A stretch of 64,000 nucleotides of DNA from Candidatus Methylacidiphilum fumarolicum (GCF_949774925.1 NZ_OX458932.1:2412672-2476671); one strand, 5' to 3'; positions 27,250 through 36,916 are shown, counted from the first letter of the stretch. Translations and numbers: made by a program. Notes: a model not told the origin generated them from the letters alone.

Positions 27250-28023
27250 ATGGAACGGATCCGCCCCCAGCTTGGCTCTCAAGCATATCCGCCTGCAAGA
27301 TCCTCTGGAATGACCAGCCCAACGAATGGCACCTAAGCCTGGTTGAATCGACAGTCGATTAGGACTCGCAAGGGGCCACGGAAAGACATGCACCGGTTGG
27401 CCTTAGACAGATACACCAGGCCACCGTAGTCTCCAACAATGGGAATGCCCTGGTCGATTCTGAGCGAGGGCTGCTCCGCAAAGGCATCCGTAAGGTCGTA
27501 AAGTACTGCCAGTATCATTGAATTCAGTCCATATTCGCTGGCAATCTGGATGACGGACGCCATCACAACCAGCGGATGAGCCAGTGGGAATACGGCAAGA
27601 AGTTAGAAGATAGACTATTTGATACAGAAGAGAGAGCAAGCCCGTATCGTGTGCTTCACCGATGACAAGCAATGCGGGTCCTGCCGGTGTCCGGAAGGCG
27701 GCCATTGCCATAGGTCAATTTGGCGGAATTAGCGTTGCCCGAGATGAAGCTTTTAGGGCCACCGGGATGCGGTCAGCGGCGTCAACCTCTACGCGCTCGC
27801 CTTCGGTCAGGTGCTGCCGTACCCAAGGGTATCCCGTATCTGCGATACAGTCCCCTGCGAGGGCGGGCTGACGGGATGAACAACCGGCAGCCGGGAGGCA
27901 GTAGTAGGCTGGAGACTGGCCAGAGCTGTCTAGCTGAAGCCCCACCAGTTTGTCGGGGGCTAAACGGGAACTCTCACAAGCCGTGCATATCAGCTAGAAG
28001 CTCACTCGCTTTAGCAGGTTAAG
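27250..28023 (+). pseudogene. tnpB: TnpB remnant, copy 2
   Basis: Starts with the same ATGGAACGGATCCGCC as copy 1. Recognisable pieces are LEWNDQPNEWHL-like residues around 27310, GIRKVVKYCQYH near 27485, and RHHNQRMSQWEYGKKL near 27560, followed by a degraded zinc-ribbon region and a C-terminal tail with the FGQVLPYPRVSRI pattern. Frames change repeatedly and stops interrupt all frames. Internal deletions relative to copy 1 removed part of the RuvC-like domain. Open frames on the minus strand across 27199-27945 are shadows. Confidence 0.7.
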
Positions 28024-28051
28024 AGTGTCACTCAATACAAAAGATTTGATT

Positions 28052-28555
28052 TTAGAAGAGGTCTTCGGTTTTTGTTTTCCATCCTTCTTCCCCTTCAATC
28101 ATTTCCCCCTTGAAGGCTCTAGATTGCCATTTTTGCCCATATTCTTTTTCTATTTGTGATATCTCTTTCCCACTTCTTTTTGCCTCTAGATTATAGAGGA
28201 TTTGTCTGTCACGATTTTCTTCGTCAACGATTTTTTGAATATAATTTCTGTATTCCTCATCTTCGGTACTCTTGACTATATGAAGATAGCCATCTTTTCC
28301 TTCTCCGATCATTCTGTTGTTTTTCAATGTTTGAATTTCACCCATTCTCATTCTTCTTCTTTCCTGTATGGAATGATAAGAATAAAAAGATTGCTGAATA
28401 GGTGGGCTTTTTACATTTATAGAAGCATTAACATCATAAAGCTTGGGTTGCTTGGGAGATATTCGCACAGAACGACAGCCGTTTGTAATAAAGAGGAGAA
28501 CAAAAAATACACCAATCCACAAAAACTTAGCTCTATATTCACCGTCTGAGCCCAT
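28052..28555 (-). CDS. DUF1318 (YdbL-like) lipoprotein
   Basis: A 167-residue protein with a lipoprotein signal (WIGVFFVLLFITNGC; the lipidated cysteine is about residue 27). The C-terminal half follows the YdbL/DUF1318 pattern: NNRMIGEGKDGYLHIV, then VDEENRDRQILYNLEAKRSGKEISQIEKEYGQKW. YdbL-type proteins are usually encoded with YnbE/YdbH partners and act at the envelope in lipid transport. Those partners are not next to this gene, which sits isolated between two mobile-element remnants, so it may have been separated from its original context. Confidence 0.7.
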   Translation of the reverse strand: MGSDGEYRAKFLWIGVFFVLLFITNGCRSVRISPKQPKLYDVNASINVKSPPIQQSFYSYHSIQERRRMRMGEIQTLKNNRMIGEGKDGYLHIVKSTEDEEYRNYIQKIVDEENRDRQILYNLEAKRSGKEISQIEKEYGQKWQSRAFKGEMIEGEEGWKTKTEDLF

Positions 28556-28777
28556 GATTATCCGTTTAACAGGAAGCCTCTACAAGAAGCAAGGGGATAA
28601 TTGCGGATAAGTCTATATGGAGGCAATTTCAAAAAAATCATTATTGCAAAAAAAGAAAGGTTCTTCCTTTGGAATCACATAGCGATATCCAGAGAAGACT
28701 TAAAAAAAGTTTGAACAGTTTCCATAAAAATCGCACTTTGTTGCGCATTAATTTCTAGCTTGATCCTGTCATGCAAG

Positions 28778-29335
28778 ATGGTCAGCATTCAAGAGGCTGC
28801 CCGAGTTCTTGGGGAGGGTCTGCCCAAACGCATCGGCGATGGGAACGCGAGGACAAGCTTTTGCCTCTTACTCGCACGGCAGGTGGACATCGTCGTTACG
28901 TTCTTGCGCGGTTGCGCACAGAGCTATTCCGAGCCGAAGTAAGCCGGCGTACTATTGCCTATCCCCATGTTTCCAGCTACGATCTGAAGGACGAGCTGGA
29001 AGGGCAGGAACAGATGCTTGGCTGTTCAGTGCCTGCCAGGGCTAGCCGTTTGAGGTCGTTGCGGATGTAGGGTTCGGCATGAACTCACACACGAATGGCA
29101 TCAAGCAGCTGCTTGACGCCATTATCGCTGACGAGATTGGGTGGCTGGTCATCCTCCATAAAATCGGCTGTCGCGCTTTGGAGCAGAACTGGCCTTCGCC
29201 ACCTGCGAGGCAAAAAACGTGGAAGTGGTCCTTCTCAACCAAGGCAAGGAGTCGATCTTTGAGGTAGATTTGGCCAAGGGGGTGCTGGAAATCATCATGT
29301 TGTTCAGCGTTTGACTATACGAGAGTCACTTGCGC
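28778..29335 (+). pseudogene. tnpA: IS607 TnpA (serine recombinase) remnant
   Basis: Starts MVSIQEAARVLG, then after a frameshift continues with SAQT(x)RRWERE, LPLTRTAGGHRRYVLARLR and RRTIAYPHVSSYDLKDELEGQEQ, the HTH and start of the resolvase domain. In the family this last part reads TIAYARVSS with the catalytic serine; here YPHVSS keeps the serine pair. After more stops the frame resumes with FGAELAFATCEAKNVEVVLLNQGKE and VLEIIMLFSV, ending KNQKLLDGVKKVVEES. At least three frameshifts or stops make it inactive. Confidence 0.75.
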
Positions 29336-29389
29336 AAGAACCAAAAGCTATTGGATGGTGTCAAAAAAGTCGTGGAGGAATCCCAGCCA

Positions 29390-30460
29390 TACACGCCGCC
29401 CACACAATCGCGCTGGACCCAAACAATAGGCAATCCACCTGCTTTGCCAAGGCAGCTAGAACCACGAGGTTCGCCTACAACTGGACGCTGACCGAGTGGC
29501 AGATGCTATATACAGGGTGGAAAGCCGAGCACCTACCTACCCAAGCCCTCGCAGCCTTCCTTACGCTGTCAGCTTAACGCCATGAAACGCGAGCATTTTC
29601 CCGCGTGGATGCTCGAAGTTGCCAAAAACGCACCACAGATGGCAATTAGGCAGTTGAAAGCCGCCTGCAAGAACGTCTGGGCAAGACGCGCAAAGTACCC
29701 GAAGTACTGTAAGACAGGCGTGCCTGACTGTTTTACCTTGACCAACGACCAGTTTTCCCTCGACGGGTGCCGTATCCGCATACCCAAACTGGGTGGGGTA
29801 GGGAGGCAGTAGTCGTTGCCTTTCACAGGCAAGATCCTATCCGCAACCGTCTTTTTGGTGGCGGACCGGTGGTTTGTCAGCATCACTGTCGATACGGACG
29901 CTATCGGTCTGCGAACCGCCGAAAACCAAGTCGTCAAGAGAAAATCGAGCTGTCGGACAATGCTCTGGTTCCCAAAGGGACGAGGTTGCTGGTGTCGGAG
30001 AATGAGAAAAGGCAAGAGCCAAGTTGTCCAGGCTCTATGTCCGCATCTCCAATATCCGGCAGTACGTCTGACACAAGCTCATCTCCAACCTCACTCGAAG
30101 GTTGCATCCCATTGTCATCGAAGAGTTGCATGGCGCGAGAGGATGAAAAAAGCCACCCTGGCTCGGTCCATTGCCGACAGGAGTATTTTCGAGTTCCGGC
30201 GACAACTGGAACAAGGCGAAATGGCGTGGGGGAGGGTACCAGTGAACCTGCCTGGACTGTAGAGCCCTCCAGGAATGGGGCGTGAAGGCTGCTAGAAATC
30301 TACTGGCGTATGGCTTGGCAGTACTATGCGGCTCTACGGCGAGTTCCGCTGGATGTGAAGCCTGGAGAGAGCAAGGTTCTGGCAGTCATCACAAGAGGGC
30401 GGTGAAACCAGCCTCGATGGAGCAGGAAATCAGCTTTGTTTCTGCTGGCTAGCAGAAATG
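29390..30460 (+). pseudogene. tnpB: IS607-associated TnpB remnant
   Basis: Pieces in order: HTIALDPNNRQSTCFAKAARTTRFAYNWTL (N-terminus), LNAMKREHFPAWMLEVAKNAPQMAI and ARYPKYCKTGVPDCFTLTNDQFSLDG (middle), ILSATVFLVADRWFVSITVDTD, a helical KARAKLSRLYVRISNIRQ segment, HPIVIEELHG, and a C-terminal tail with AARNLLAYGLAVLCGSTASSAGCEAW. The RuvC aspartate segment and the zinc-ribbon cysteines appear deleted. Frameshifted throughout. The two IS605-type TnpB remnants are a different branch, since they keep other family segments. Confidence 0.7.
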
Positions 30461-30509
30461 AGTAAGTCTGACGAAACGGAATAATTGGATCTTTCTAATA
30501 ATCGTAGGG

Positions 30510-31187
30510 TTAAGGAGATATATCAGAAAAGTGAAAAAACTGCTCCTGAATTTCATTCAAAGCAAATCGCACTTCTTTAAAGGCAGAAGAAAGAAAGGAA
30601 AAAATACCTTGCAAGCTATTTTTTTGAGCTTCCGGATAACTTGCTGCTAGGGCATAACTCCTCATGCCAAGGCTTTCATAAAATTCCATACCTGGCGAGC
30701 CATTCCAACATCGTTCTATATTTTCTTTAAATAGACCACAAACAAATAGAGAATAATCGGCGATAAAATGATGCAGTCGATAAGCCTGCACGGAACCTGC
30801 CGTTTTCTCCAAAGATAAAAGCAAATCAGACATTCTCACAAAATTTCTTCGACTCCCTAGTCGGTAGAAAGGGGCTAACGAATCCATTTTCAAAAATCGC
30901 ATTAGAAGTTTTGCAATATAGGAAATTAATTCTTGATTTTTCAGTCCTCTTTTACCCAAGGCAAGTTTACCTAAATACTGAAAATAGAGTTGAGCAGATA
31001 TGGGGATAGGACTCGGGGCTTCAAGGATATATCTTTTTATGGACTCAAAATCCAAAATCTGGTCAATCTTTTCAGGTTCTTGCTTAAGGAGATGGATTAA
31101 AGCTATCTTCTCTTTTCGGTTTTTCCCAAGTTTTTGTGCTAGAACTTCAATATCTTTTTCGGTTATATGAGTAACTTTTGGGTTCAT
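30510..31187 (-). CDS. Conserved hypothetical alpha-helical protein
   Basis: A 225-residue soluble protein with no signal peptide. It is predicted mostly helical; the stretch HHFIADYSLFVCGLFKENIERC followed by PGMEFYESLGMRSYALAA looks like a conserved core that I recall from uncharacterised bacterial proteins, without any known activity. No catalytic motif is evident. It is divergent from the Nudix gene with 60 bp between their starts, and its 3' end faces the IS607-type remnant. Confidence 0.7.
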   Translation of the reverse strand: MNPKVTHITEKDIEVLAQKLGKNRKEKIALIHLLKQEPEKIDQILDFESIKRYILEAPSPIPISAQLYFQYLGKLALGKRGLKNQELISYIAKLLMRFLKMDSLAPFYRLGSRRNFVRMSDLLLSLEKTAGSVQAYRLHHFIADYSLFVCGLFKENIERCWNGSPGMEFYESLGMRSYALAASYPEAQKNSLQGIFSFLSSAFKEVRFALNEIQEQFFHFSDISP

Positions 31188-31247
31188 TTCAATAATTTAT
31201 TAAGCAGTTTTAATTCCAGCATCAAGAAGCTATTTATATTTATTATT

Positions 31248-31763
31248 ATGGAAGAATATTTTGATATCGTTGATGACAAAGATAAGATCATTGGGAAAGA
31301 TACTCGGCAGAATGTGCATTTAAAAAAACTTAAGCACCGTGCTGTTCATATTCTTTTACAAAATCAAAACAAAGAAGTTTTTCTTCAAAAAAGATCTCCT
31401 CTCAAGGATGTAAATCCTAATTGTTGGGATTCCTCTTGTAGTGGTCATGTGCTTTCGGGAGAAGATTATGATACGGCAGCTCACAGAGAGTTAACCGAAG
31501 AACTTGGTTTGCAACTTGATCAACCATTAATTAAACTCTTCAAATTATCTGCGGATGCAAAGACAGGAAATGAATTTATTTGGGTTTATTTAGGGTTTTC
31601 AAACGGTCCCTTTCAACTCAATCCTCAAGAAATTGCAGAAGGCAACTTTTATTCCTTTTCCTGGATAAACTTCAAATTAGCAACTGAACCTGAATCTTTT
31701 TCCAATGCCTTCGCCCATATATGGCAATGTTTCACCGGTTATAAAAAATGCCATCTGTTATGA
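31248..31763 (+). CDS. Nudix hydrolase (IDI/YfcD-like)
   Basis: A 171-residue Nudix protein. The complete Nudix box is present as G(x5)E(x7)RELTEELGL, starting at the glycine in CSGHV. The N-terminus EYFDIVDDKDKIIGKDTR and KHRAVHILLQN resemble the YfcD/IDI-like branch, which hydrolyses nucleoside or isoprenoid diphosphates; the IDI active-site residues were not verified. I set the start at ATG 31248; the frame is open upstream to 31167, but that part would overlap the divergent gene's start. Overlaps the 3' end of the convergent HlyIII gene by 6 bp. Confidence 0.85.
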   Translation: MEEYFDIVDDKDKIIGKDTRQNVHLKKLKHRAVHILLQNQNKEVFLQKRSPLKDVNPNCWDSSCSGHVLSGEDYDTAAHRELTEELGLQLDQPLIKLFKLSADAKTGNEFIWVYLGFSNGPFQLNPQEIAEGNFYSFSWINFKLATEPESFSNAFAHIWQCFTGYKKCHLL

Positions 31764-32384
31764 AGGAACTAATGAGTACACCATGAGATACATAAAAAAG
31801 CTTCCGAGGAGAACCATTAGATGCCAGAGATTATGGAAATTAAAATTCCTGCTTTGAGGCCATTTGAGCATGTAACTGAAAGCACCAATTGTATAAACTA
31901 TTCCCCCACTTAATGCATAATCCAAAGAAACTTTGGAAAGATGGATTCTAGGCAAAAACAAAACCCCTACCCAACCCATTCCAAGATAAAATCCTGTATA
32001 TAACCATCTAGAAGGATAGGGAAAAAAAATTTTAATAAGAATACCAGTTATCGCTATCGACCACATAAGGGCAAGTAGCATTACCCTGTATTCCTTATCG
32101 GCAGCCTTTACAATAACAGGTGTATAAGTAGCCGCAATGAGAATATAAATCGAACAGTGATCAAGTTTTCTAAAGGAGGGAAGCATTTTAGAAGTAATAT
32201 CTAAAGCATGGTAAAGGCTACTGGAGACAAACATGAAGGTCAAACTGAGTCCATAAATCAGATTATCCAGTGGATTGATAGAATTGCGAAGATCTTTAAA
32301 GAAGAGAACTTCAAGGCCTATGATAGAGAGCATGGCCCCAAAAACATGCGAATAGGTATTAAAAGGCTCTCTGATTTTTTTCAC
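31758..32384 (-). CDS. HlyIII/PAQR-family membrane protein (YqfA-like)
   Basis: A 208-residue seven-helix membrane protein of the hemolysin III/PAQR family. Family features: NTYSHVFGAMLSIIG at the start, SSLYHALD, LDHCSIYILIAATYTP and the last NFHNLWHLMVLLGS, whose histidines with the SLYHALD histidine form the conserved zinc-site pattern. The activity is uncertain; PAQR members are proposed ceramidase-like hydrolases or receptors, and bacterial ones are mostly uncharacterised. The start codon is GTG at 32384. Convergent with the Nudix gene. Confidence 0.88.
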   Translation of the reverse strand: MKKIREPFNTYSHVFGAMLSIIGLEVLFFKDLRNSINPLDNLIYGLSLTFMFVSSSLYHALDITSKMLPSFRKLDHCSIYILIAATYTPVIVKAADKEYRVMLLALMWSIAITGILIKIFFPYPSRWLYTGFYLGMGWVGVLFLPRIHLSKVSLDYALSGGIVYTIGAFSYMLKWPQSRNFNFHNLWHLMVLLGSFFMYLMVYSLVPS

Positions 32385-32492
32385 TATGTTCGTTCCTGAT
32401 GTTTCATAAAAACTGAATAGCTTTGAGCGAACTTTTTCTCTCTATAGGACAATATAAGAAAATACTATTTTTTTTAAAGGGCAGTTGGAATC

Positions 32493-33662
32493 TTATTGAG
32501 GCTCTGTTTGGGTTTGTAAAGAATAACCGAAAGCTTCTTGCAAGGGGGAAGCATATCCTGTCAGTTCGACATACCCTTCTCCATGGACAGGTATGCCCTC
32601 CTTTTCTCCTTCAACGCTTACGGCTCCCTCCCAATAAGCAAGAAAACCTAATTGGTGCAGAACAAGCTCTTGGGAAGCCATTTTGGGTTTAACTATAATT
32701 TCAATCGGCGGATCAAATAATTTAATCTTCCAACCAGCTGGATATGTTGCTTTGGTATTAGGACTTTTCCAAAAAGCGATTCGATCAACGCTAAAATCTT
32801 CTTTTTTGAGAATTCGAACATTATTTTTCCCTACCCATGTTCCTCCAGAATTCGAGTCGAAAGCTCCTTCTTTTGTCCGCAAACAATAAAGCATGAGTTC
32901 TTCATTCCCATCCAGCTGTATGGCAAACCAATCCCACCCCACTTCGTTATTCCCAAGTGAATTTGTAGTAAATTCATGATCAAACCAACTGGTCCCATGA
33001 ACGAGCCATTCTCTGTTTGAGATCCGTATTGATCCATTGGTCATGAGCCTGGTAAAGGAATAGTAATAGGAAGCACATCCCTTTTGATCGGCTTTTTTAC
33101 TCAGTCCATTTTCACCATGTAAAACTGGAGGTTTGCAAGCTTCTAGATTAAGATCAATGGCAATCTCGCCCTCATTAGCATGGATATGAAACTTTTCTTT
33201 TGTGTTGTCTATAGTTCGCAGTTCCCATCCTCTAATCCATCCACCCATGCTTCCTTCTAGGACGCCTGCAAGCTCCAAAGCTCCACGATCAGCTCTTTCA
33301 TAGGCATAAAACTTCTTTCTCCGGATATCACTCAAAGCAAAATGAGCAAAATAAATATCTCTGAGCCCCCACTTGCTTATTTTTTGGGGTGGAGAACTAA
33401 AAATACCTTGCCTGAATAATGTCCATTGAAATCCAAAAGGCTCTCTATTTTCGCCATAGAGATTCCCAGTAAAATACCACCACTCTGTTTTAAATTCTCG
33501 ATGAGCTCCATGATCTCTTGGGAAAACCCATGCCCATGGTTGATCCACTATTTTCCATTCTTGTTGGGCATATAGAAAGGCTCCTGCATGCCAAAAAACC
33601 GAGCAGAAGAAGGCTATAATAGGAGAAAAAAAAGGAAAAAAATATTTTTGAAACCTAGGCAT
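32493..33662 (-). CDS. AttH/CrtC-like lipocalin-family exported protein
   Basis: A 389-residue protein with an N-terminal signal or anchor (FFSPIIAFFCSVFWHAGAFL). The body follows the AttH/hydroxyneurosporene synthase pattern: FPRDHGAHREFKTEWWYFTGNL, FGFQWTLFRQGIF, DIYFAHFALSD, and later GTSWFDHEFTTN and GWDWFAIQLDG. AttH-type proteins are the usual partners of MacB/LolD-like ABC exporters; the molecular role is unknown and hydratase activity is not implied. The start follows the permease stop directly (TAAATG). Confidence 0.85.
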   Translation of the reverse strand: MPRFQKYFFPFFSPIIAFFCSVFWHAGAFLYAQQEWKIVDQPWAWVFPRDHGAHREFKTEWWYFTGNLYGENREPFGFQWTLFRQGIFSSPPQKISKWGLRDIYFAHFALSDIRRKKFYAYERADRGALELAGVLEGSMGGWIRGWELRTIDNTKEKFHIHANEGEIAIDLNLEACKPPVLHGENGLSKKADQKGCASYYYSFTRLMTNGSIRISNREWLVHGTSWFDHEFTTNSLGNNEVGWDWFAIQLDGNEELMLYCLRTKEGAFDSNSGGTWVGKNNVRILKKEDFSVDRIAFWKSPNTKATYPAGWKIKLFDPPIEIIVKPKMASQELVLHQLGFLAYWEGAVSVEGEKEGIPVHGEGYVELTGYASPLQEAFGYSLQTQTEPQ

Positions 33663-36215
33663 TTATTCCATCCTCAGATTTTTTGCAATGTTGTCCTTGG
33701 ATAACTGATAGGCAGGCAGAAGAGAAGCCATGATAGCAATGATAAGAACGGCAAAAGGTAGCCAGAAGATTATGGCCCAAGGAGTTGACCAGTCGATAGT
33801 CCAACCAAAAAAGGACCTATTAATCACATAAGTCAACACAACGGCTAGGGCAAATCCAGCTATGACCCCAAGAAAAGAAGCAATAATGCCTACGAGGCCA
33901 GATTCACCTATTACCAATGTAAATACCATCGATTTAGAAGCCCCAATCGAACGCATAACTGCTATTTCTCGACTTCTTTCGGAAGAAAGAATTAATAAAT
34001 TAAAAAATATTCCCGCCGCCGAGACCAGTAAGCTGGTAATCTTTAGTAGATTGGTGATAGAAAAAGTTTGGTCGAATATCCGAAATATTTCAGTTCTTAG
34101 TTGCTCATTAGAATACACGATGTAATCTCCAACTGCTTGAAGCTTTTTATCTAAGTCTTTTTTTACTTCCTGTGCTTCCTTTGGATTTTTCAAATACAAA
34201 GCTAAACTATTGCTAGTATTGATATTCCAAAATCTAATTAAAGTTTGTCGATCCAGCAGCACAAGGCCAAATTCGGTCGTAAAATCCTTAAAAACGCCAA
34301 AAATTTCAAAGTTGATCATTCCTAAACCCGTCTTAAGAGTTATCACATCTCCTTCTTTAAGACCAAATTTTCTCGACAAACTTTCATTAATAAATATTCG
34401 ATTGGATCCAGTTGCTTGTCTAAAAAGTTCTTTAGGATTTCCTCTTCTAAACTCTAGATTGTTTTTTTCTGCAGCCACAGGAAAAGAAATCGAGGAAATT
34501 TTTATGGGAGAATTTCTAAATTCAGATCTAAATTCATAATAACGGTCCACGGATTCTATTCGGTTATCGTTTTCGATCAATACTTCTGCATCCCTTGAAA
34601 GAGATTGATGGATACCACTAACCAGATTCGCTGCAGTCGTAACAAACAGATCGGCTCTGACACTTTGTTTCAGCCATCCATCAACTGTGTAACGAAAGCT
34701 CTTTATCATGATGGAAACGCTAATGACCATCGCAAGAGCAGTAAGAAGAGCACCAACGGTCAAGACATTTCGATGCAAAGATCTACTAAAATGCGACATG
34801 ATCAGTTTCAAGAGAATATGCTTAGGTTGCGACAACCGAACGATGAGTTGGCAAACCAAAGGAGAGAGGAAAGCAAAAGAAAGAATGGTAAATAGCGCAG
34901 CTCCAAAACTAAGAACCGAAAGGTTTTCTTTAAAACTAAAATATGAAAAGAGAAACGCAAGCAACAGGGAGAGGCCAACGCCTAGGAACCAAAACAATCC
35001 AAATCTATGTACTTTTTCTTCTAAAGTGGCTACAGAAAAGGCTTGCGAAGGAGGGATTTTAGAAGCTTCCATCGAAGGGAAAAGGGAAGCGACTCCTACA
35101 GCTAATAGACCCATTCCTACAGCAAGAATAAACTGGATGGGAGAAATAAAAATATGTTCAATACTAGACAAAAGATAAAGAGAAGTAAGACTGGAAGAGA
35201 CCCAGCTAATAAGCTTAGTGGAAAGGAAGTAGCCAGCCGGTATGCCAATAGCAATACCAATCAGTCCTATTAGCATTGATTCACCAAGGCATGCAATGAT
35301 GATTGCTTTTGGCCCAACACCCAGGCAACGTAATAAGGCAATTTCAGACCTTCTCCTGACGACCCCTACAAGTACAGTATTATAAATTATAAACATTCCT
35401 ACAAACAAGGAAATTAAAGAAAGGGCCGTTAAATTAAGCTGGAAGGATCCAAGCATTTTTTCAACTTTTAAGGTTCTTTTCTCAGGAGTTTGTACCATTA
35501 CCGAGGAGGGGAGCTCCTCTTGAAGAGCTCGGGCGATCTCCATACGATTACTTTGGGATTTGATTAGACAGCTGATTCGTGTCAATTTGTTAGGCATATG
35601 GAATATTTCCTGGGCATTAGCAATGTCCATCACCGCAAGATGTTCGTCAGAACCGATTGCCCCTGATTCCATCTCCAAGAATGAATGCACTTTTAATCTC
35701 ACAATCCCTTCGGGAGTCCGAAGGTGTATGGTATCCCCTAGCTTTATACCAAGTCTTTGCCCCAACTTTTTGTTTATCCCTACCGCTCTAGAATCTTTCA
35801 AAAAATCGAGAATATCCTCTTTTTTGTTTACCCCCGATGCCAACTGAAAATTCCTAATAGGTTGATCAGTCAGAAAATCCACTCCGACCACATCAAGATA
35901 TTCTCCTGGATATTTATCCAACATAGACACCTGTTCGAGAATGGGGGTAGCCACCTCAACAGATGGTTTTTTCAGAACATCAGCTAAGATCTTCTCATCA
36001 AAAGGATAACTCTCAGCGACAATTTCTAGGTTGGCTTTACCCGCAACGAGGTCTATCGAGGCCTTGAATGACTCCAATGCCGAGTGGTTGATCAACTGAA
36101 TGGCAACGAAATTTGCTACCCCCAAAGCAATACAAAATACGTTCAATAGAAAAAGATAGGGATGGCTTATGAAATACCGAAAGCTATGATGAACAAAAAT
36201 CTTCAATAAACCCAT
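33663..36215 (-). CDS. ABC transporter permease with two FtsX domains
   Basis: An 850-residue permease. Membrane helix near residues 20-40, a large periplasmic region, an FtsX core about residues 260-390, several more helices, a second periplasmic region, and a second FtsX core at the C-terminus (about 740-840). This two-FtsX layout is that of LolCE/YbbP-type or AttF/AttG exporters, which act on envelope lipids or lipoproteins. It follows the ATPase gene by 23 bp and precedes the AttH-like gene. Substrate unknown. Confidence 0.9.
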   Translation of the reverse strand: MGLLKIFVHHSFRYFISHPYLFLLNVFCIALGVANFVAIQLINHSALESFKASIDLVAGKANLEIVAESYPFDEKILADVLKKPSVEVATPILEQVSMLDKYPGEYLDVVGVDFLTDQPIRNFQLASGVNKKEDILDFLKDSRAVGINKKLGQRLGIKLGDTIHLRTPEGIVRLKVHSFLEMESGAIGSDEHLAVMDIANAQEIFHMPNKLTRISCLIKSQSNRMEIARALQEELPSSVMVQTPEKRTLKVEKMLGSFQLNLTALSLISLFVGMFIIYNTVLVGVVRRRSEIALLRCLGVGPKAIIIACLGESMLIGLIGIAIGIPAGYFLSTKLISWVSSSLTSLYLLSSIEHIFISPIQFILAVGMGLLAVGVASLFPSMEASKIPPSQAFSVATLEEKVHRFGLFWFLGVGLSLLLAFLFSYFSFKENLSVLSFGAALFTILSFAFLSPLVCQLIVRLSQPKHILLKLIMSHFSRSLHRNVLTVGALLTALAMVISVSIMIKSFRYTVDGWLKQSVRADLFVTTAANLVSGIHQSLSRDAEVLIENDNRIESVDRYYEFRSEFRNSPIKISSISFPVAAEKNNLEFRRGNPKELFRQATGSNRIFINESLSRKFGLKEGDVITLKTGLGMINFEIFGVFKDFTTEFGLVLLDRQTLIRFWNINTSNSLALYLKNPKEAQEVKKDLDKKLQAVGDYIVYSNEQLRTEIFRIFDQTFSITNLLKITSLLVSAAGIFFNLLILSSERSREIAVMRSIGASKSMVFTLVIGESGLVGIIASFLGVIAGFALAVVLTYVINRSFFGWTIDWSTPWAIIFWLPFAVLIIAIMASLLPAYQLSKDNIAKNLRME

Positions 36216-36238
36216 TATTTTAAACTCGGTATCTGGTA

Positions 36239-36916
36239 TTAAGAGATAAGATAGCCGTCTTTCATCTGCAAGATTCTGTCCGTGGCTTTTGCCACTTCCA
36301 GACTATGGGTAACCATAAGTAGGGTCAGTTGATATTGTTCTACAAGTTTTCTAAGAAGATATAAGACTTTTTGGCTCGCCTCTGAATCTAAATTACCTGT
36401 AGGCTCGTCAGCCAATACAATTTTTGGTTTCATAACCAAAGCCCTAGCCAAAGCAACTCGTTGCATCTCTCCCCCAGAGAGTTGATGAGGATAATGATGG
36501 GATCTATGAGAAAGGCCTACTTGTTCCAATAGCTCTTTAGCCCTAGAGGAGGCTTCCAAAGGAGAGACCCCCTGCAAGAGGGCAGGAAGCATAACATTAT
36601 CAAGGGCAGTAAGAGTAGGCAGCAGATTAAAGAATTGGAAGACAATACCAAGGATACTGCCTCGCAATTTGGCCAATTTTTCTTCCTTTAACAAATGAAA
36701 GGGATAGCCATCCACATAAATCTCCCCTTGGGTTGGAGTATCAATTCCGGCAATTAAGTGTAGCAAAGTGCTCTTGCCACAGCCACTAGGCCCAACAAGA
36801 GCGATAGATTCTCCAGGATAAATTTCTAGATTTGCTTTCCTCAAAGCCACAGTTTGTACTTCTCCATTCCAATAACATTTGGATACATCCTGAACGCTTA
36901 TAATAGGGTTGTTCAT
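36239..36916 (-). CDS. ABC transporter ATPase (LolD/MacB-like)
   Basis: A 225-residue ATPase with Walker A GPSGCGKSTLLHL, signature LSGGEMQRVALARALV, Walker B KIVLADEPTGNLDS and the H-loop in LLMVTHSLEV. The sequence type is that of LolD/MacB/FtsE-class ATPases. Its start overlaps the CHASE2 gene stop by ATGA (36913-36916), so they are translationally coupled. Drives the FtsX-type permease encoded next. Confidence 0.95.
   Translation of the reverse strand: MNNPIISVQDVSKCYWNGEVQTVALRKANLEIYPGESIALVGPSGCGKSTLLHLIAGIDTPTQGEIYVDGYPFHLLKEEKLAKLRGSILGIVFQFFNLLPTLTALDNVMLPALLQGVSPLEASSRAKELLEQVGLSHRSHHYPHQLSGGEMQRVALARALVMKPKIVLADEPTGNLDSEASQKVLYLLRKLVEQYQLTLLMVTHSLEVAKATDRILQMKDGYLIS

Larger units (their letters stand above)
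26753..28034. mobile_element. Decayed IS605-type element, copy 2
   Basis: Diverged copy of the element at 1369-3014, with the same divergent arrangement: a Y1 transposase remnant on the minus strand and a TnpB remnant on the plus strand, again with 18 bp between the two ancestral starts. It is about 360 bp shorter than copy 1: a piece of the tnpB 5' half and a piece before the RKV(V) segment are missing. GC content is higher than in the flanking genes. It ends near AGAGTGTCAC like copy 1. It lies just upstream of the nine-heme cytochrome gene. Confidence 0.8.
28760..30480 (+). mobile_element. Decayed IS607-type element (serine recombinase tnpA plus tnpB)
   Basis: Two tandem plus-strand remnants: a MerR-like HTH plus serine resolvase of the IS607 type, then a TnpB. 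This is the IS607 arrangement and differs from the two IS605-type remnants in the window. GC content is clearly higher than in the neighbouring genes. Frameshifts and stops occur in both genes. Limits are approximate; no terminal repeats are expected for this family and none were found. Confidence 0.75.
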
